64,000 bases of DNA from Serpentinimonas barnesii (GTDB lineage Bacteria > Pseudomonadota > Gammaproteobacteria > Burkholderiales > Burkholderiaceae_C): NCBI RefSeq assembly GCF_000696225.1, contig NZ_BAWN01000013.1:124001-188000 (forward strand), given 5' to 3'. A model generated the notes under the pieces. That model was not told the origin of the DNA. It ran no database searches and saw nothing but the letters and a program-made list of their open reading frames with translations. Shown in pieces: positions 51,168 through 59,467 of this stretch (its first letter is position 1; every line of letters begins with the position of its first letter). Both the position numbers and the translations under genes were made by a program.

Positions 51168-52256
51168 ATGCCCAACACCCGAAGCGCCAACGCCGTGCGG
51201 CTGGAGTTTACGGCCGACTGTTTGGTCAAATCCAACCTTTCGGGGGCGGCCTTTACGGGCGACTGGCTCTGGGTGGCGGGAGACGAAGCCTGCGGCGTGG
51301 AGCGCCTGCGCCGGCTGGAGCCGGTGGGGCGCGAAACGCTGCGCTTTGGCGAGCCGCACGATTTTCCGCTGGCCGATTTGCTGGACCTGCCCGGCGCGCC
51401 CGATGAAGAGGCCGACCTCGAAGGCATGGCCGTGGCCGAGGGCTTTTTGTGGGTGGTGGGCTCGCATGGCCTCAAGCGCAAAAACGCCAAACCCGAGCGC
51501 GGCCACGCCGACAACGCCAAGCGGCTGGCCAAGCTCTCGCTCGACGGCAACCGGCGCCTGCTGGCCTGCCTGCCGATCGAGCCCGATGCCGATGGGGTGC
51601 CCGGCTTGGTGCGGCTGGCCGCCGATGGTCGCCGCGCCTTGCGCTTGAAGGGCGATGCCCAAAACAACCTGCTCACCCGTGCGCTGGCCACCGACCCGCA
51701 CTTTGGCCCCTACCTGGCCATACCCGGCAAGGACAACGGCTTTGACATCGAAGGGCTGGCGGTGTTTGGGCGCCGCCTGCTGCTGGGCCTGCGCGGGCCG
51801 GTGCTGCGTGGCTGGTCGTCGCTGCTCGAAATCGAGGTCGAGGCGCGCGGCGATGAGCTGCGCCTGCTGCCGCTCGATGCCAGCGGCACGCTGCTGCGCA
51901 AGCACTTCCTGCAGCTCGACGGCTTGGGCGTGCGCGACCTGCATTTTTATGGCGACGACCTCTACCTGCTGGCGGGCCCGACGATGGTGCTCAACGGCGA
52001 AATCCGCGTTTTCAAATGGCCTGCGGCCAAGGCGGTGCTGGTGGCCAACCAAGAGCCGGTGCGCTTCGAGTCTGCGTTGAGCGAGTCGGTGGCGCTGCCG
52101 CACGGCCAAGGCAGCAACCGCGCCGAAGCCCTGTGCGACCTGCCGCCCGCCCTGGCCGGGCGCAAGCCAAGCTGGCTGGTGCTCTACGACGCGCCGGGGG
52201 CCGATCGCCGGGAGGGCGAGCACACCGTTTTTGGCGATCTGCTGCGCCACGATTGA
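51168..52256 (+). CDS. DUF3616 domain protein
   Basis: This 362-residue protein has beta-propeller-like repeated blades such as GDWLWVAGDEACGVERLRRL, DLEGMAVAEGFLWVVGSHG, and FDIEGLAVFGRRLLLGLRGP, matching DUF3616. No signal peptide or transmembrane segment is seen. Function is unknown. AGGAG lies ten bases before the ATG. It is followed by a lipid kinase and a phosphoesterase on the same strand. Confidence 0.85.
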   Translation: MPNTRSANAVRLEFTADCLVKSNLSGAAFTGDWLWVAGDEACGVERLRRLEPVGRETLRFGEPHDFPLADLLDLPGAPDEEADLEGMAVAEGFLWVVGSHGLKRKNAKPERGHADNAKRLAKLSLDGNRRLLACLPIEPDADGVPGLVRLAADGRRALRLKGDAQNNLLTRALATDPHFGPYLAIPGKDNGFDIEGLAVFGRRLLLGLRGPVLRGWSSLLEIEVEARGDELRLLPLDASGTLLRKHFLQLDGLGVRDLHFYGDDLYLLAGPTMVLNGEIRVFKWPAAKAVLVANQEPVRFESALSESVALPHGQGSNRAEALCDLPPALAGRKPSWLVLYDAPGADRREGEHTVFGDLLRHD

Positions 52257-52296
52257 GCGCGCACGCCCACACCCTGCGCCCGGATTGGACCGCGCC

Positions 52297-53367
52297 ATGA
52301 CGGCCTGCCCCGCCATCGACCCGGCCGCGCCGCTGCAGTTCGTCATCAACGCGGCCTCGGGCAGCAGCGCCTCCGACAGCAAGCGCGCGCTCATCGAAGC
52401 CGCGCTGCAGGCCGCTGGGCGGCGCGGAGATCTGCACTTTTGCCAGCCGGCCGAACTGGCCCAGGTGGCGCAACAAGCCACGGCCACGGCGCTGGCCAGC
52501 CGCACGGCAGTGGTGGCGGTGGGCGGCGACGGCACCCTAAACACGGTGGCGCAGTATGCCCACGCGGCGGGCTGCGCCATGGGGGTGGTGCCGCAAGGCA
52601 CCTTCAACTACTTTGCGCGCACGCACGGCATCCCCGCCGACCCGGCTGACGCGGTGCAGCAGTTGCTGGGCTGGGCCGCGCAGCCGGTGCAGGTGGCGGC
52701 CATCAACCAGCGCGTGTTTTTGGTCAACGCCAGCATGGGGCTGTACCCCGATCTGCTGGAAGACCGCGAGGCCTACAAGGCGCGCTTCGGGCGCAGCCGC
52801 TGGGTCGCGTTCTGGGCCGCCTGCGTCACGCTGCTGCGCGCGCAGCGCCAGTTGCGCCTGCACATCGAGCAGGGCACCACAGCGCGCGACCTGCGCACAC
52901 TGGTGCTGTTCGTGGGCAACAACCGGCTGCAGTTGCAGCATCTGGGGGTGCATCCGCAGGAAGGCGCAACGGGGAGCGATGCGGAGAACCCGCCAGCAAA
53001 GCCCGCCCATGCCCACCTGCTCGCCACCAGCGCGGGCCACATCACGGCGGTGATGTTGCGCCCGATTGGCACGCTGGCCATGCTGCGTTTGATGCTGCGC
53101 GGCGCCCTGGGCTCACTGGGCGAGGCGCCGAGCGTGGAACACTTCGAATTCGAGCACCTGGTGGTGCGGCCCACGCTCACCCCCGGCCGCCGCGGCGTCA
53201 AGGTGGCCTACGACGGTGAAGTGGCCCGCATGCGCGCCCCGCTGGACTTTCGCGTGCTGGAGCGGCCGCTGTTCCTGCTGATGCCGCCGCCGCAGGAACC
53301 GGCTTCAAACCCCGCGTCTATGCCGGCCGCCAAGGCCGACGCCAGAGCCGGGGTGTCTGTGGCATGA
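52297..53367 (+). CDS. diacylglycerol kinase-family lipid kinase (YegS/BmrU-like)
   Basis: This 356-residue protein has the DAGK catalytic motifs FVINAASGSSAS, VVAVGGDGTLNTVAQYA and VPQGTFNYFARTHGIP (where many relatives have GTGN), then VNASMGLYPDLLEDRE. The second domain carries FEFEHLVVRPT. It probably phosphorylates a lipid; the substrate is not assignable. Its stop overlaps the phosphoesterase start by four bases (ATGA), implying a shared role. Confidence 0.88.
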   Translation: MTACPAIDPAAPLQFVINAASGSSASDSKRALIEAALQAAGRRGDLHFCQPAELAQVAQQATATALASRTAVVAVGGDGTLNTVAQYAHAAGCAMGVVPQGTFNYFARTHGIPADPADAVQQLLGWAAQPVQVAAINQRVFLVNASMGLYPDLLEDREAYKARFGRSRWVAFWAACVTLLRAQRQLRLHIEQGTTARDLRTLVLFVGNNRLQLQHLGVHPQEGATGSDAENPPAKPAHAHLLATSAGHITAVMLRPIGTLAMLRLMLRGALGSLGEAPSVEHFEFEHLVVRPTLTPGRRGVKVAYDGEVARMRAPLDFRVLERPLFLLMPPPQEPASNPASMPAAKADARAGVSVA

Positions 53368-54329
53368 GCCTCGTGCTGCAGGTTTCGGACACCCACTTTG
53401 GCACCGAGCAGCCGCCGGTGGTGGAGGCGCTGGTGCAGCTCGCGCAGCAGCAGCACCCCGACCTGCTGCTGCTCTCGGGCGACATCACGCAGCGCGCGCG
53501 GCCGGCCCAGTTTCGCGCCGCTCGCGCCTTCATGGAGCGTCTAGCAGCCTGTCGGACTTGGGGCGTCGAGAGCGAAAATCGGCCCCAGAGAGACCAGTTT
53601 GCGCCGGGTTCGCCGCCCCATAGCCCGGCTATGGGGCCAGAAGACGGTGCAAAATGGGCCGCTGCGGTCGATTTGCAGCCGACGCTTCCCAAGTCCGACA
53701 GGCTGCCAAGCGCGCCGTGGCTGGCCGTGCCCGGCAACCACGACATTGCGCTGTTCGACCTCTGGACGCGCCTGCGCCGCCCCTATGCCCAGCACCTAGC
53801 GGCCTTTGGGCCAGAACTCGAACCCATACACGACAGCCCCGAGCTGCTGGTGCTGTGCCTCAACACCACGCGGCCCTGGCGGCACAAGCACGGCGAGGTA
53901 TCGGCCGCGCAGATCGAGCGCGTGGCGCAGCGGCTCGAAGCGGCCAGCGCGGCGCAGTTGCGGGTGGTGGTGGTGCACCAGCCGGTGGCCGTGATCCGCG
54001 CCAGCGATGTGGTGAACCGCCTGCGCGGGCACGAAGCGGCGCTGCCACGCTGGGCCGCTGCCGGTGCCGATCTGGTGCTGGGCGGGCACATCCACCTGCC
54101 TTATGTGCGGGCCGTTCCCGGCTTGGCACGGCCGCTGTGGGCGGTGCAGGCGGGCACCGCGGTGTCGGCGCGGCTGCGCGAGGGCCTGCCCAACTCGGTG
54201 AACCTGCTGCGCTGGGGCGCGCCACATGCCAGCCCCGGCTGCTGCCTGATCGAGCAGTGGGACTACGCGGCGGCGCAGCGCGCCTTTGTGCGGGCGCTGG
54301 TGACCGAAGTCTGGCCCGCGCGGGCTTGA
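53364..54329 (+). CDS. metallophosphoesterase with an in-frame palindromic insertion
   Basis: This 321-residue calcineurin-like phosphoesterase has all metal-site motifs: DTHFG near residue 9, LLSGDITQRARP near 34, VPGNHD near 121, VVVHQPV and GGHIHLP. Residues about 60-114 are not part of the fold. They are encoded by an inserted element with 19-base inverted ends that happens to keep the frame, 54 codons long. The uninterrupted protein would read FMERLPSAPWLAVPGNHD. The enzyme may still fold because the insertion lies between motifs, but this is untested. It is coupled to the lipid kinase gene. Confidence 0.85.
   Translation: MSLVLQVSDTHFGTEQPPVVEALVQLAQQQHPDLLLLSGDITQRARPAQFRAARAFMERLAACRTWGVESENRPQRDQFAPGSPPHSPAMGPEDGAKWAAAVDLQPTLPKSDRLPSAPWLAVPGNHDIALFDLWTRLRRPYAQHLAAFGPELEPIHDSPELLVLCLNTTRPWRHKHGEVSAAQIERVAQRLEAASAAQLRVVVVHQPVAVIRASDVVNRLRGHEAALPRWAAAGADLVLGGHIHLPYVRAVPGLARPLWAVQAGTAVSARLREGLPNSVNLLRWGAPHASPGCCLIEQWDYAAAQRAFVRALVTEVWPARA
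53543..53704. mobile_element. MITE-like palindromic element inserted in the phosphoesterase gene
   Basis: The ends are a perfect 19-base inverted repeat: GCAGCCTGTCGGACTTGGG at 53544-53562 and its reverse complement at 53688-53706. A second perfect palindrome with 10-base arms lies inside at 53616-53636 (CCCCATAGCC, one base, GGCTATGGGG). The net insertion is about 162 bases, divisible by three and free of stops in the host frame. The exact borders and any target duplication cannot be fixed without an empty-site homologue. No transposase is encoded. Confidence 0.8.
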
Positions 54330-54335
54330 TTGGGG

Positions 54336-55640
54336 TCAGGCCGGGGCTATCAGCAGCGCCCGAAAGTCGTTCACGTTGGTGCGCGTGGGGCCGCTGTGCA
54401 GCGCGTCGCCCAAGGCCGCAAAATAGCCGTGCGCGTCGTGGCGGTCGAGCATGTGCCGGGCATCCAGCCCCAAGGCCTGCGCGCGCGCCAGCGTGTCGGG
54501 GCCGATCAGCGCCCCGGCGGCGGGGCCATTGCCATCGATGCCGTCGGTGTCGGCCATCAGGGCATAGACACCGGGCTGGCCGTTTAGCTCCAGCGCGCAG
54601 GCCAGCAGGCATTCGACGTTGCGCCCGCCTTGGCCGGGGCTGGGGGTGCGCAGCGTCACGCTGGTCTCGCCGCCCGAAAGCAGCAGGCAGGGCGCGGCAA
54701 AGGGCTGCTGGCGCTGCGCGATCTGGCGCGCCAGCGCCGCCAGCACCTGGCCCACTTCGCGCGCCTCGCCTTGCAGCGCATCGCTCAGGATGTGCGCCTC
54801 AAAACCGGCGGCGCGCGCGGCGCTGGCCGCAGCCTCCAGCGCCATTTGCGGGGTGGCGAGCCAGCGCAGCTCGCTGCGTGCCAGCCGCGCATCGCCCGGT
54901 TTAATCGTTTCGCCACGCCCGCTGTGCAGCAGCTCCAGCGCGGCCGGTGGCAGGGGCAGGCGGTAGCGCTGCGCAATCGCCAGCGCGTCGGCGCAGGTGC
55001 TGGGGTCGGGCACGGTGGGGCCGGATGCGATGTCGGCCGGGTCGTCGCCGGGCACGTCCGAGATCAGCAGCGTGAGCACGCGCGCCGGGTAACACGCCGC
55101 CGCCAGCCGCCCGCCCTGCAGCGCCGACAGATGCCGGCGCAGGCAGTTGATCTCGCTGATGCGGGCGCCGCTGGCCAACATGGCGCGCGCCAGCGCCTGC
55201 TGCTCGGCCAGCGTGAGGCCAGGCAGCGCCAGCGGCCACAGCGCCGAACCGCCGCCCGAGAGCAGGCACAGCACGGTATCGGCCGCGCTCAAACCCCGCA
55301 CGCTGGCCAGCACGCGCTCGGCAGCATGCCAGCCCGCCAGATCGGGTACCGGGTGCGCCGCCGCCACGATCTCGATGCGCGAACACGGCGCTTCGTGGCC
55401 GTAGCGCGTCACCACCAAGCCACCCAAGGCCTGCGGGTCGCCATCCCAGTGCGCCTCGACCGCCTGGGCCATGGCCGCCGAGGCCTTGCCCGCCCCCACC
55501 ACCCACAGGCGGCCGGAGCCGATCTCGGCCGCGCGCGGCAAATGCGGCGGCAGGCACAACGCCGGTTGCGCGGCGGCCACGGCGGCGGCAAAGAGCTGGC
55601 GCAGCAGGGGGGCGGGGGCATTCAAAGCGAATTCAGTCAC
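54336..55640 (-). CDS. ttuD: glycerate 2-kinase (MOFRL family)
   Basis: This 434-residue protein has the glycerate kinase GckA/TtuD sequence pattern: LWVVGAGKASAAMAQAVE, LCLLSGGGSALWPLA, GARISEINCLRRHLS, LISDVPGDDPADIASGPT, and the MOFRL end GGRNVECLLACALEL with MADTDGIDGNGPAAGA. It phosphorylates glycerate to 2-phosphoglycerate in glyoxylate/tartrate breakdown. The start is GTG at 55638-55640, overlapping the stop of the KilA-N gene by four bases. It converges on the phosphoesterase gene. Confidence 0.92.
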   Translation of the reverse strand: MTEFALNAPAPLLRQLFAAAVAAAQPALCLPPHLPRAAEIGSGRLWVVGAGKASAAMAQAVEAHWDGDPQALGGLVVTRYGHEAPCSRIEIVAAAHPVPDLAGWHAAERVLASVRGLSAADTVLCLLSGGGSALWPLALPGLTLAEQQALARAMLASGARISEINCLRRHLSALQGGRLAAACYPARVLTLLISDVPGDDPADIASGPTVPDPSTCADALAIAQRYRLPLPPAALELLHSGRGETIKPGDARLARSELRWLATPQMALEAAASAARAAGFEAHILSDALQGEAREVGQVLAALARQIAQRQQPFAAPCLLLSGGETSVTLRTPSPGQGGRNVECLLACALELNGQPGVYALMADTDGIDGNGPAAGALIGPDTLARAQALGLDARHMLDRHDAHGYFAALGDALHSGPTRTNVNDFRALLIAPA

Positions 55641-56482
55641 CGACTGCGCCTTTTGTCGGCCTTTGGGCCACTCAGTTGCTTGATTTCATTAAGTCCAACC
55701 AGCGAACGCATCTGCGTGATGGCAACGGCGTTCAACTGTGCCAGCCGCTCTGGAGCGGCCAGCCCTTGATGAATCAGCACCGCATTGATGCTTTCGAGAT
55801 TTGACAAGACCACCAGTTGTTCCAGCGTGGCCGCATCCCGCATGTTGCCGCTCTGGTCGGCATGGTCCTGTCGCCACTGGGCCGCCGTGATGCCGAACAG
55901 GGCGACATTGAGCAAGTCGGCTTCGCTGGCGTAGATGATGCCGGTCTGTTTCGGCGTGAGAAGCGGCGGGATCAGCCGCTCCTTGATGGCATCGGTGTGA
56001 ATCTTGTAATTGACCTTCGCCAAAGTGCGCTGAAAACTCCACTCCAAGGAAGTGGTGCGGGATTCTTCATCCTTGAGGCGCTGGAATTCCTTGATGAGGT
56101 AGAGCTTGAACTCCGGGCTGAGCCAGGAGCCGAACTCGAAAGCGATGTCCTTGTGGGCATAGGTTCCGCCATACCGCCCCGCCTTGGCATGCAGGCCGAT
56201 GGCGGCGGTGACCTCGATCCATTTTTTAACCGACAGGAAAAAGCTGTTGCGCCCAGCCTCGTTTTTAATTCCCTCGAATTCGATGGAATTAAACCCTGGG
56301 TTGTTGAGTTGCTCCCACACGCCCAAGAACAGCACGGTGTCCTTGTTCTTGAGCCATTGCTCAATCAGGGCGCTGCCGCCGTCGAAGTTCCTCACCATAT
56401 CAGTCAGCGAGAGGTAGTCGTGCTCGTTCCGAGTGGCGATCGTGACCTCTGTGCCTTTGACCTTGATGATGCGATTCTTCAT
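55637..56482 (-). CDS. KilA-N domain protein (probably horizontally acquired)
   Basis: This 281-residue protein has an N-terminal KilA-N/APSES-like DNA-binding domain: NEHDYLSLTDMVRNFDGG, FLGVWEQLNNPGFNSIEFE, and AKAGRYGGTYAHKDIAFEF, with FGSWLSPEFKLYLIKEFQRL after it. An uncharacterised C-terminal half follows (LIPPLLTPKQTGIIYASEAD). KilA-N proteins are common in phages and as chromosomal orphans. Base composition is clearly lower in GC than all neighbours, as is the 180-base region upstream. No phage or integrase gene accompanies it. Function unknown. Confidence 0.88.
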   Translation of the reverse strand: MKNRIIKVKGTEVTIATRNEHDYLSLTDMVRNFDGGSALIEQWLKNKDTVLFLGVWEQLNNPGFNSIEFEGIKNEAGRNSFFLSVKKWIEVTAAIGLHAKAGRYGGTYAHKDIAFEFGSWLSPEFKLYLIKEFQRLKDEESRTTSLEWSFQRTLAKVNYKIHTDAIKERLIPPLLTPKQTGIIYASEADLLNVALFGITAAQWRQDHADQSGNMRDAATLEQLVVLSNLESINAVLIHQGLAAPERLAQLNAVAITQMRSLVGLNEIKQLSGPKADKRRSR

Positions 56483-56663
56483 CCTGTATCCGTTCGAGGA
56501 GCCTCAAAAAACCAAGTTTCAATAATTAAATCAATGGCCTACCAAGCAACGCACGACACCCAAAAGGCGCCATCCACCACGCGCGACTCTATCATTAATC
56601 AACTGCTCTGCAACACCCCCGCCCCGTTTACACTTCCAGCACTTCCACTCTTTTCGTCGCACC
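56483..56663. other. AT-richer gap between KilA-N and pilD
   Basis: This 181-base gap separates divergent genes. It is much richer in A and T than the window average and presumably holds the KilA-N and pilD promoters. No clear -35/-10 pair, terminator or repeat end could be assigned. Confidence 0.4.
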
Positions 56664-57560
56664 ATGCCACTGGACATCCTCACCGGCCCGCTGGGCATAG
56701 GCTTGGCCGCCGTGCTGGGCCTGCTGGTTGGCAGCTTTCTGAATGTGGTGATCCACCGGCTGCCGATCATGCTGGAGCGGCGCTGGGCCGCCGAATGCGC
56801 CGAGATGCACCCGGCCACCACCCCATCCACCCTGCCGGGCTCAGGGTTGGGCGCCCCGGCTGCGGCGGCGCAAGCCCCGGCGCTCAACCTGGTCACGCCG
56901 CGCTCGCGCTGCCCGGCCTGCGGTGCCGGCATTGCCTGGTACCACAACATCCCACTGCTCAGCTACGCCCTGTTGCGCGGCAAATGCAGCGCCTGCTCCG
57001 CCCCGATTGGGCTGCGCTACCCGCTGGTGGAGCTGCTCACCGGCTTGGGCTTTGCCTATGTGATGCACCTGCACGGCCCGGGCTGGCCGGTGCTGGCCTG
57101 GATGGGTTTTGTGGCCGCCGTGCTGGCGCTGGCCTTCATCGACTGGGACACCACGCTGCTGCCCGACGACATCACGCTGCCGCTGCTCTGGGCCGGCCTG
57201 CTGGCGGCGGCGCTGGGCTGGAGCGGCCTTGCGCTGGAGGTGTCGCTCTGGGGCGCGGTGGTGGGCTATGTGTCGCTGTGGTCGATCTACTGGGCCTTCA
57301 AGCTGCTGACCGGCAAAGAGGGCATGGGCTATGGCGATTTCAAGCTCTTTGCGGCGCTCGGGGCCTGGCTGGGCTGGCAGGCCCTGATCCCGATCCTGCT
57401 GCTGGCCTCGCTGTTGGGGGCCGTGGTCGGGCTGGCCATGAAGTACAGCAGCGGCCTGCGCGAGGGCGGCTACGTGCCCTTTGGGCCGTTTCTGGCCTTT
57501 GGCGCCCTGCTGGCGCTGGTGCTGGGGCCAGACACGCTGCTGGGCTGGGTCGGGCTCTAG
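56664..57560 (+). CDS. pilD: type IV prepilin peptidase/N-methyltransferase PilD
   Basis: This 298-residue inner-membrane aspartic protease processes type IV pilins and type II secretion pseudopilins. Features are LLVGSFLNVVIHRLP, the two CxxC pairs in RCPACGAGIAW and KCSACSAPIG, the first catalytic Asp in FIDWDTTLLPDD and the second in GMGYGDFKLFAALGAWLGW. In related genomes pilB and pilC usually precede it; here the KilA-N gene does. coaE follows after 28 bases. Confidence 0.96.
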   Translation: MPLDILTGPLGIGLAAVLGLLVGSFLNVVIHRLPIMLERRWAAECAEMHPATTPSTLPGSGLGAPAAAAQAPALNLVTPRSRCPACGAGIAWYHNIPLLSYALLRGKCSACSAPIGLRYPLVELLTGLGFAYVMHLHGPGWPVLAWMGFVAAVLALAFIDWDTTLLPDDITLPLLWAGLLAAALGWSGLALEVSLWGAVVGYVSLWSIYWAFKLLTGKEGMGYGDFKLFAALGAWLGWQALIPILLLASLLGAVVGLAMKYSSGLREGGYVPFGPFLAFGALLALVLGPDTLLGWVGL

Positions 57561-57588
57561 GCCACGCCAACCCCTCACCTTGCAAACC

Positions 57589-58227
57589 ATGCGCAGCCAC
57601 CCCCACCCCCCCTGGCGCATCGGCCTGACCGGCGGCATCGGCAGCGGCAAGAGCACCGTCGCGGCCATGCTGCAAGCGCTGGGCGCGACTGTGCTCGACG
57701 CCGACGCGCTGGCGCGTGCCTGCACCGCCCCCGGCGGGGCCGCCATCGAACCCATCCGCGCCGCCTTTGGCCCGGCCTTCATCGGGCCCGATGGGGCGCT
57801 GGATCGGGAGCAAATGCGCGCGCTGGTGTTTGCCCAGCCCGAGGCGCGCCAGCGGCTGGAGGCGATCGTGCACCCGTTGGTGCGCGCCGCCATCGAGCAG
57901 GGCTGTGCAGACATTCGGCTGCAGGGCCGCAGCGACTGCGTGGTGCTCGACCTGCCCTTGCTGGCCGAATCCCCGCACTGGCGCGAGCAGGTCGATGCGG
58001 TGTGGGTGGTCGATTGCTCGCCCGAGACCCAAACCGCACGCGTGCTGCAACGCAACGGCTGGCCGCTGGCGCAGGTGCAGGCGGTGCTGGCGGCACAAGC
58101 CAGCCGGGCCGAGCGGCTGGCGCTGGCCGATGTGGTGCTAGCCAACGACACCCCCACCACCCTGGCGCAATTGCAGGCGCAAGTGCAGCGCGCTTACACC
58201 GAGCAACGGCGCCGATTCGGGCTATGA
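57589..58227 (+). CDS. coaE: dephospho-CoA kinase
   Basis: This 212-residue enzyme performs the last step of coenzyme A synthesis. It has P-loop GLTGGIGSGKSTVAAML (near 13-29), VLDADALARACTAPGG, VVLDLPLLAESPHW and LQRNGWPLAQVQAVLAAQ. The frame is open upstream through pilD; the ATG at 57589 fits family length. zapD follows 7 bases later. Confidence 0.96.
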   Translation: MRSHPHPPWRIGLTGGIGSGKSTVAAMLQALGATVLDADALARACTAPGGAAIEPIRAAFGPAFIGPDGALDREQMRALVFAQPEARQRLEAIVHPLVRAAIEQGCADIRLQGRSDCVVLDLPLLAESPHWREQVDAVWVVDCSPETQTARVLQRNGWPLAQVQAVLAAQASRAERLALADVVLANDTPTTLAQLQAQVQRAYTEQRRRFGL

Positions 58228-58234
58228 TCGAAGC

Positions 58235-58990
58235 GTGATCCTCTACGAGTACCCGTTCAACGAACGCATCCGCACCTACTTGCGGTTGGAGCGTCTGGCC
58301 GACCGGCTGGGCCAGCTCAGCGCCCAAGAATCGGCGCTGTCGCATCACTTTGCCCTGCACACCCTGTTCGAGCTGCTCGAAGTCGGCGCCCGCTCCGACC
58401 TGAAAACCGAAATCCTCAAAGACTTGGAGCGCCTCAAGCAGCAGTACCTCGGCTACCGCGGCAATCCGGCCATTTCCGAGGCGGCGCTCGAAGCCTTCAT
58501 CGCCCGGCTTGAGGCCCAATACGCCGCCCTGCAAGAGTGCGGCAAGATCGGCCAGTCACTGGCCGACAACGAATGGCTGGCGGCGGTGCGCAGCCGCATC
58601 GCCATTCCGGGGGGCACCTGCGAGTTCGACTTGCCCGCCTACCACGACTGGCAGCACCGCAGCCCCGATCAGCGCCAGCAAGAATTGCAGCTTTGGGCGC
58701 AGTCGCTGGCGCCGCTGCTCGACCCGGTGCAGGTGCTGCTGAGCGTGCTGCGCGAATCGGCGCACCCGCAAAAGGTGATGGCCTTGGGCGGCCAGTTCCA
58801 GCAAAACCTGGCCCAAGGCAAAACCTACCAGTTGCTGCGGCTGTGGATCGACCCGGCGCTGCAACTGGTGCCCGAGATCAGCGGCAACCGCATGTTTTTT
58901 GCGGTGCGCCTGCTGCAGTGGGGCAGCAGCGGCAAGCCGCAACTGGCAAGCACCTCAGAAGCCGAGCTGGAATTTACCCTCTGCGCCTAA
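58235..58990 (+). CDS. zapD: cell division protein ZapD
   Basis: This 251-residue FtsZ-bundling protein opens with ILYEYPFNERIRTYLRLERL and contains HHFALHTLFELLEV, SDLKTEILKDLERLKQQ and RMFFAVRLLQWG near the end. The start codon is GTG at 58235. It is in the usual coaE-zapD order. The last 36 bases overlap the convergent mutT gene. The yacG gene often found next is absent here. Confidence 0.95.
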   Translation: MILYEYPFNERIRTYLRLERLADRLGQLSAQESALSHHFALHTLFELLEVGARSDLKTEILKDLERLKQQYLGYRGNPAISEAALEAFIARLEAQYAALQECGKIGQSLADNEWLAAVRSRIAIPGGTCEFDLPAYHDWQHRSPDQRQQELQLWAQSLAPLLDPVQVLLSVLRESAHPQKVMALGGQFQQNLAQGKTYQLLRLWIDPALQLVPEISGNRMFFAVRLLQWGSSGKPQLASTSEAELEFTLCA

Positions 58991-59467
58991 GGGCGGCCTG
59001 GCCTGGCCGTGCGGGCTGGGCGCGTGCTGCTGCAAGCACTGCAACAGCGGCACCGAGCCTGGCAACAGCGGCGCCACCTGCACCGGCCAAGTCTGCCAGG
59101 CGTGCTGCTGGCCTTCGCGCATTTGCAGCGGGCCGTCCCAGTCGCGCACCAGGCCCACCTGCAGCCGCACCAAGGCGTGCGGGTAGTCCACCCGCAGCTC
59201 GCGCCACGGCTGCACGCCGCCGATGCGCAAGCCCAGTTCCTCGTGCAGTTCGCGCTGCAGCGCCTGCGCGACGCCCTCACCCGCTTCGATCTTGCCACCG
59301 GGGAACTCCCAGTAACCCGCATACACCTTGCCCGGCGGGCGGCTGGTGAGTAAAAACCGCCCTTGGGCGTCGAACACCACGCCCACCGCCACCTCGATCA
59401 GGCGCTGGCCGTGCCCCGGCGCGCGCGGCTGCTGGGCATCCACCACCAGCACCGGGGGCGCGCTCAT
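58955..59467 (-). CDS. mutT: MutT-type Nudix hydrolase (8-oxo-dGTP diphosphatase)
   Basis: This 170-residue protein has a full Nudix box (GGKIEAGEGVAQALQRELHE then ELG) preceded by GYWEFPG and the N-terminal EVAVGVVFDAQGRFLL. It most likely removes 8-oxo-dGTP; related Nudix activities are possible. The final residues come from the strand opposite the zapD end. Its start overlaps the DUF815 ATPase stop by four bases. Confidence 0.9.
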   Translation of the reverse strand: MSAPPVLVVDAQQPRAPGHGQRLIEVAVGVVFDAQGRFLLTSRPPGKVYAGYWEFPGGKIEAGEGVAQALQRELHEELGLRIGGVQPWRELRVDYPHALVRLQVGLVRDWDGPLQMREGQQHAWQTWPVQVAPLLPGSVPLLQCLQQHAPSPHGQARPPLGAEGKFQLGF

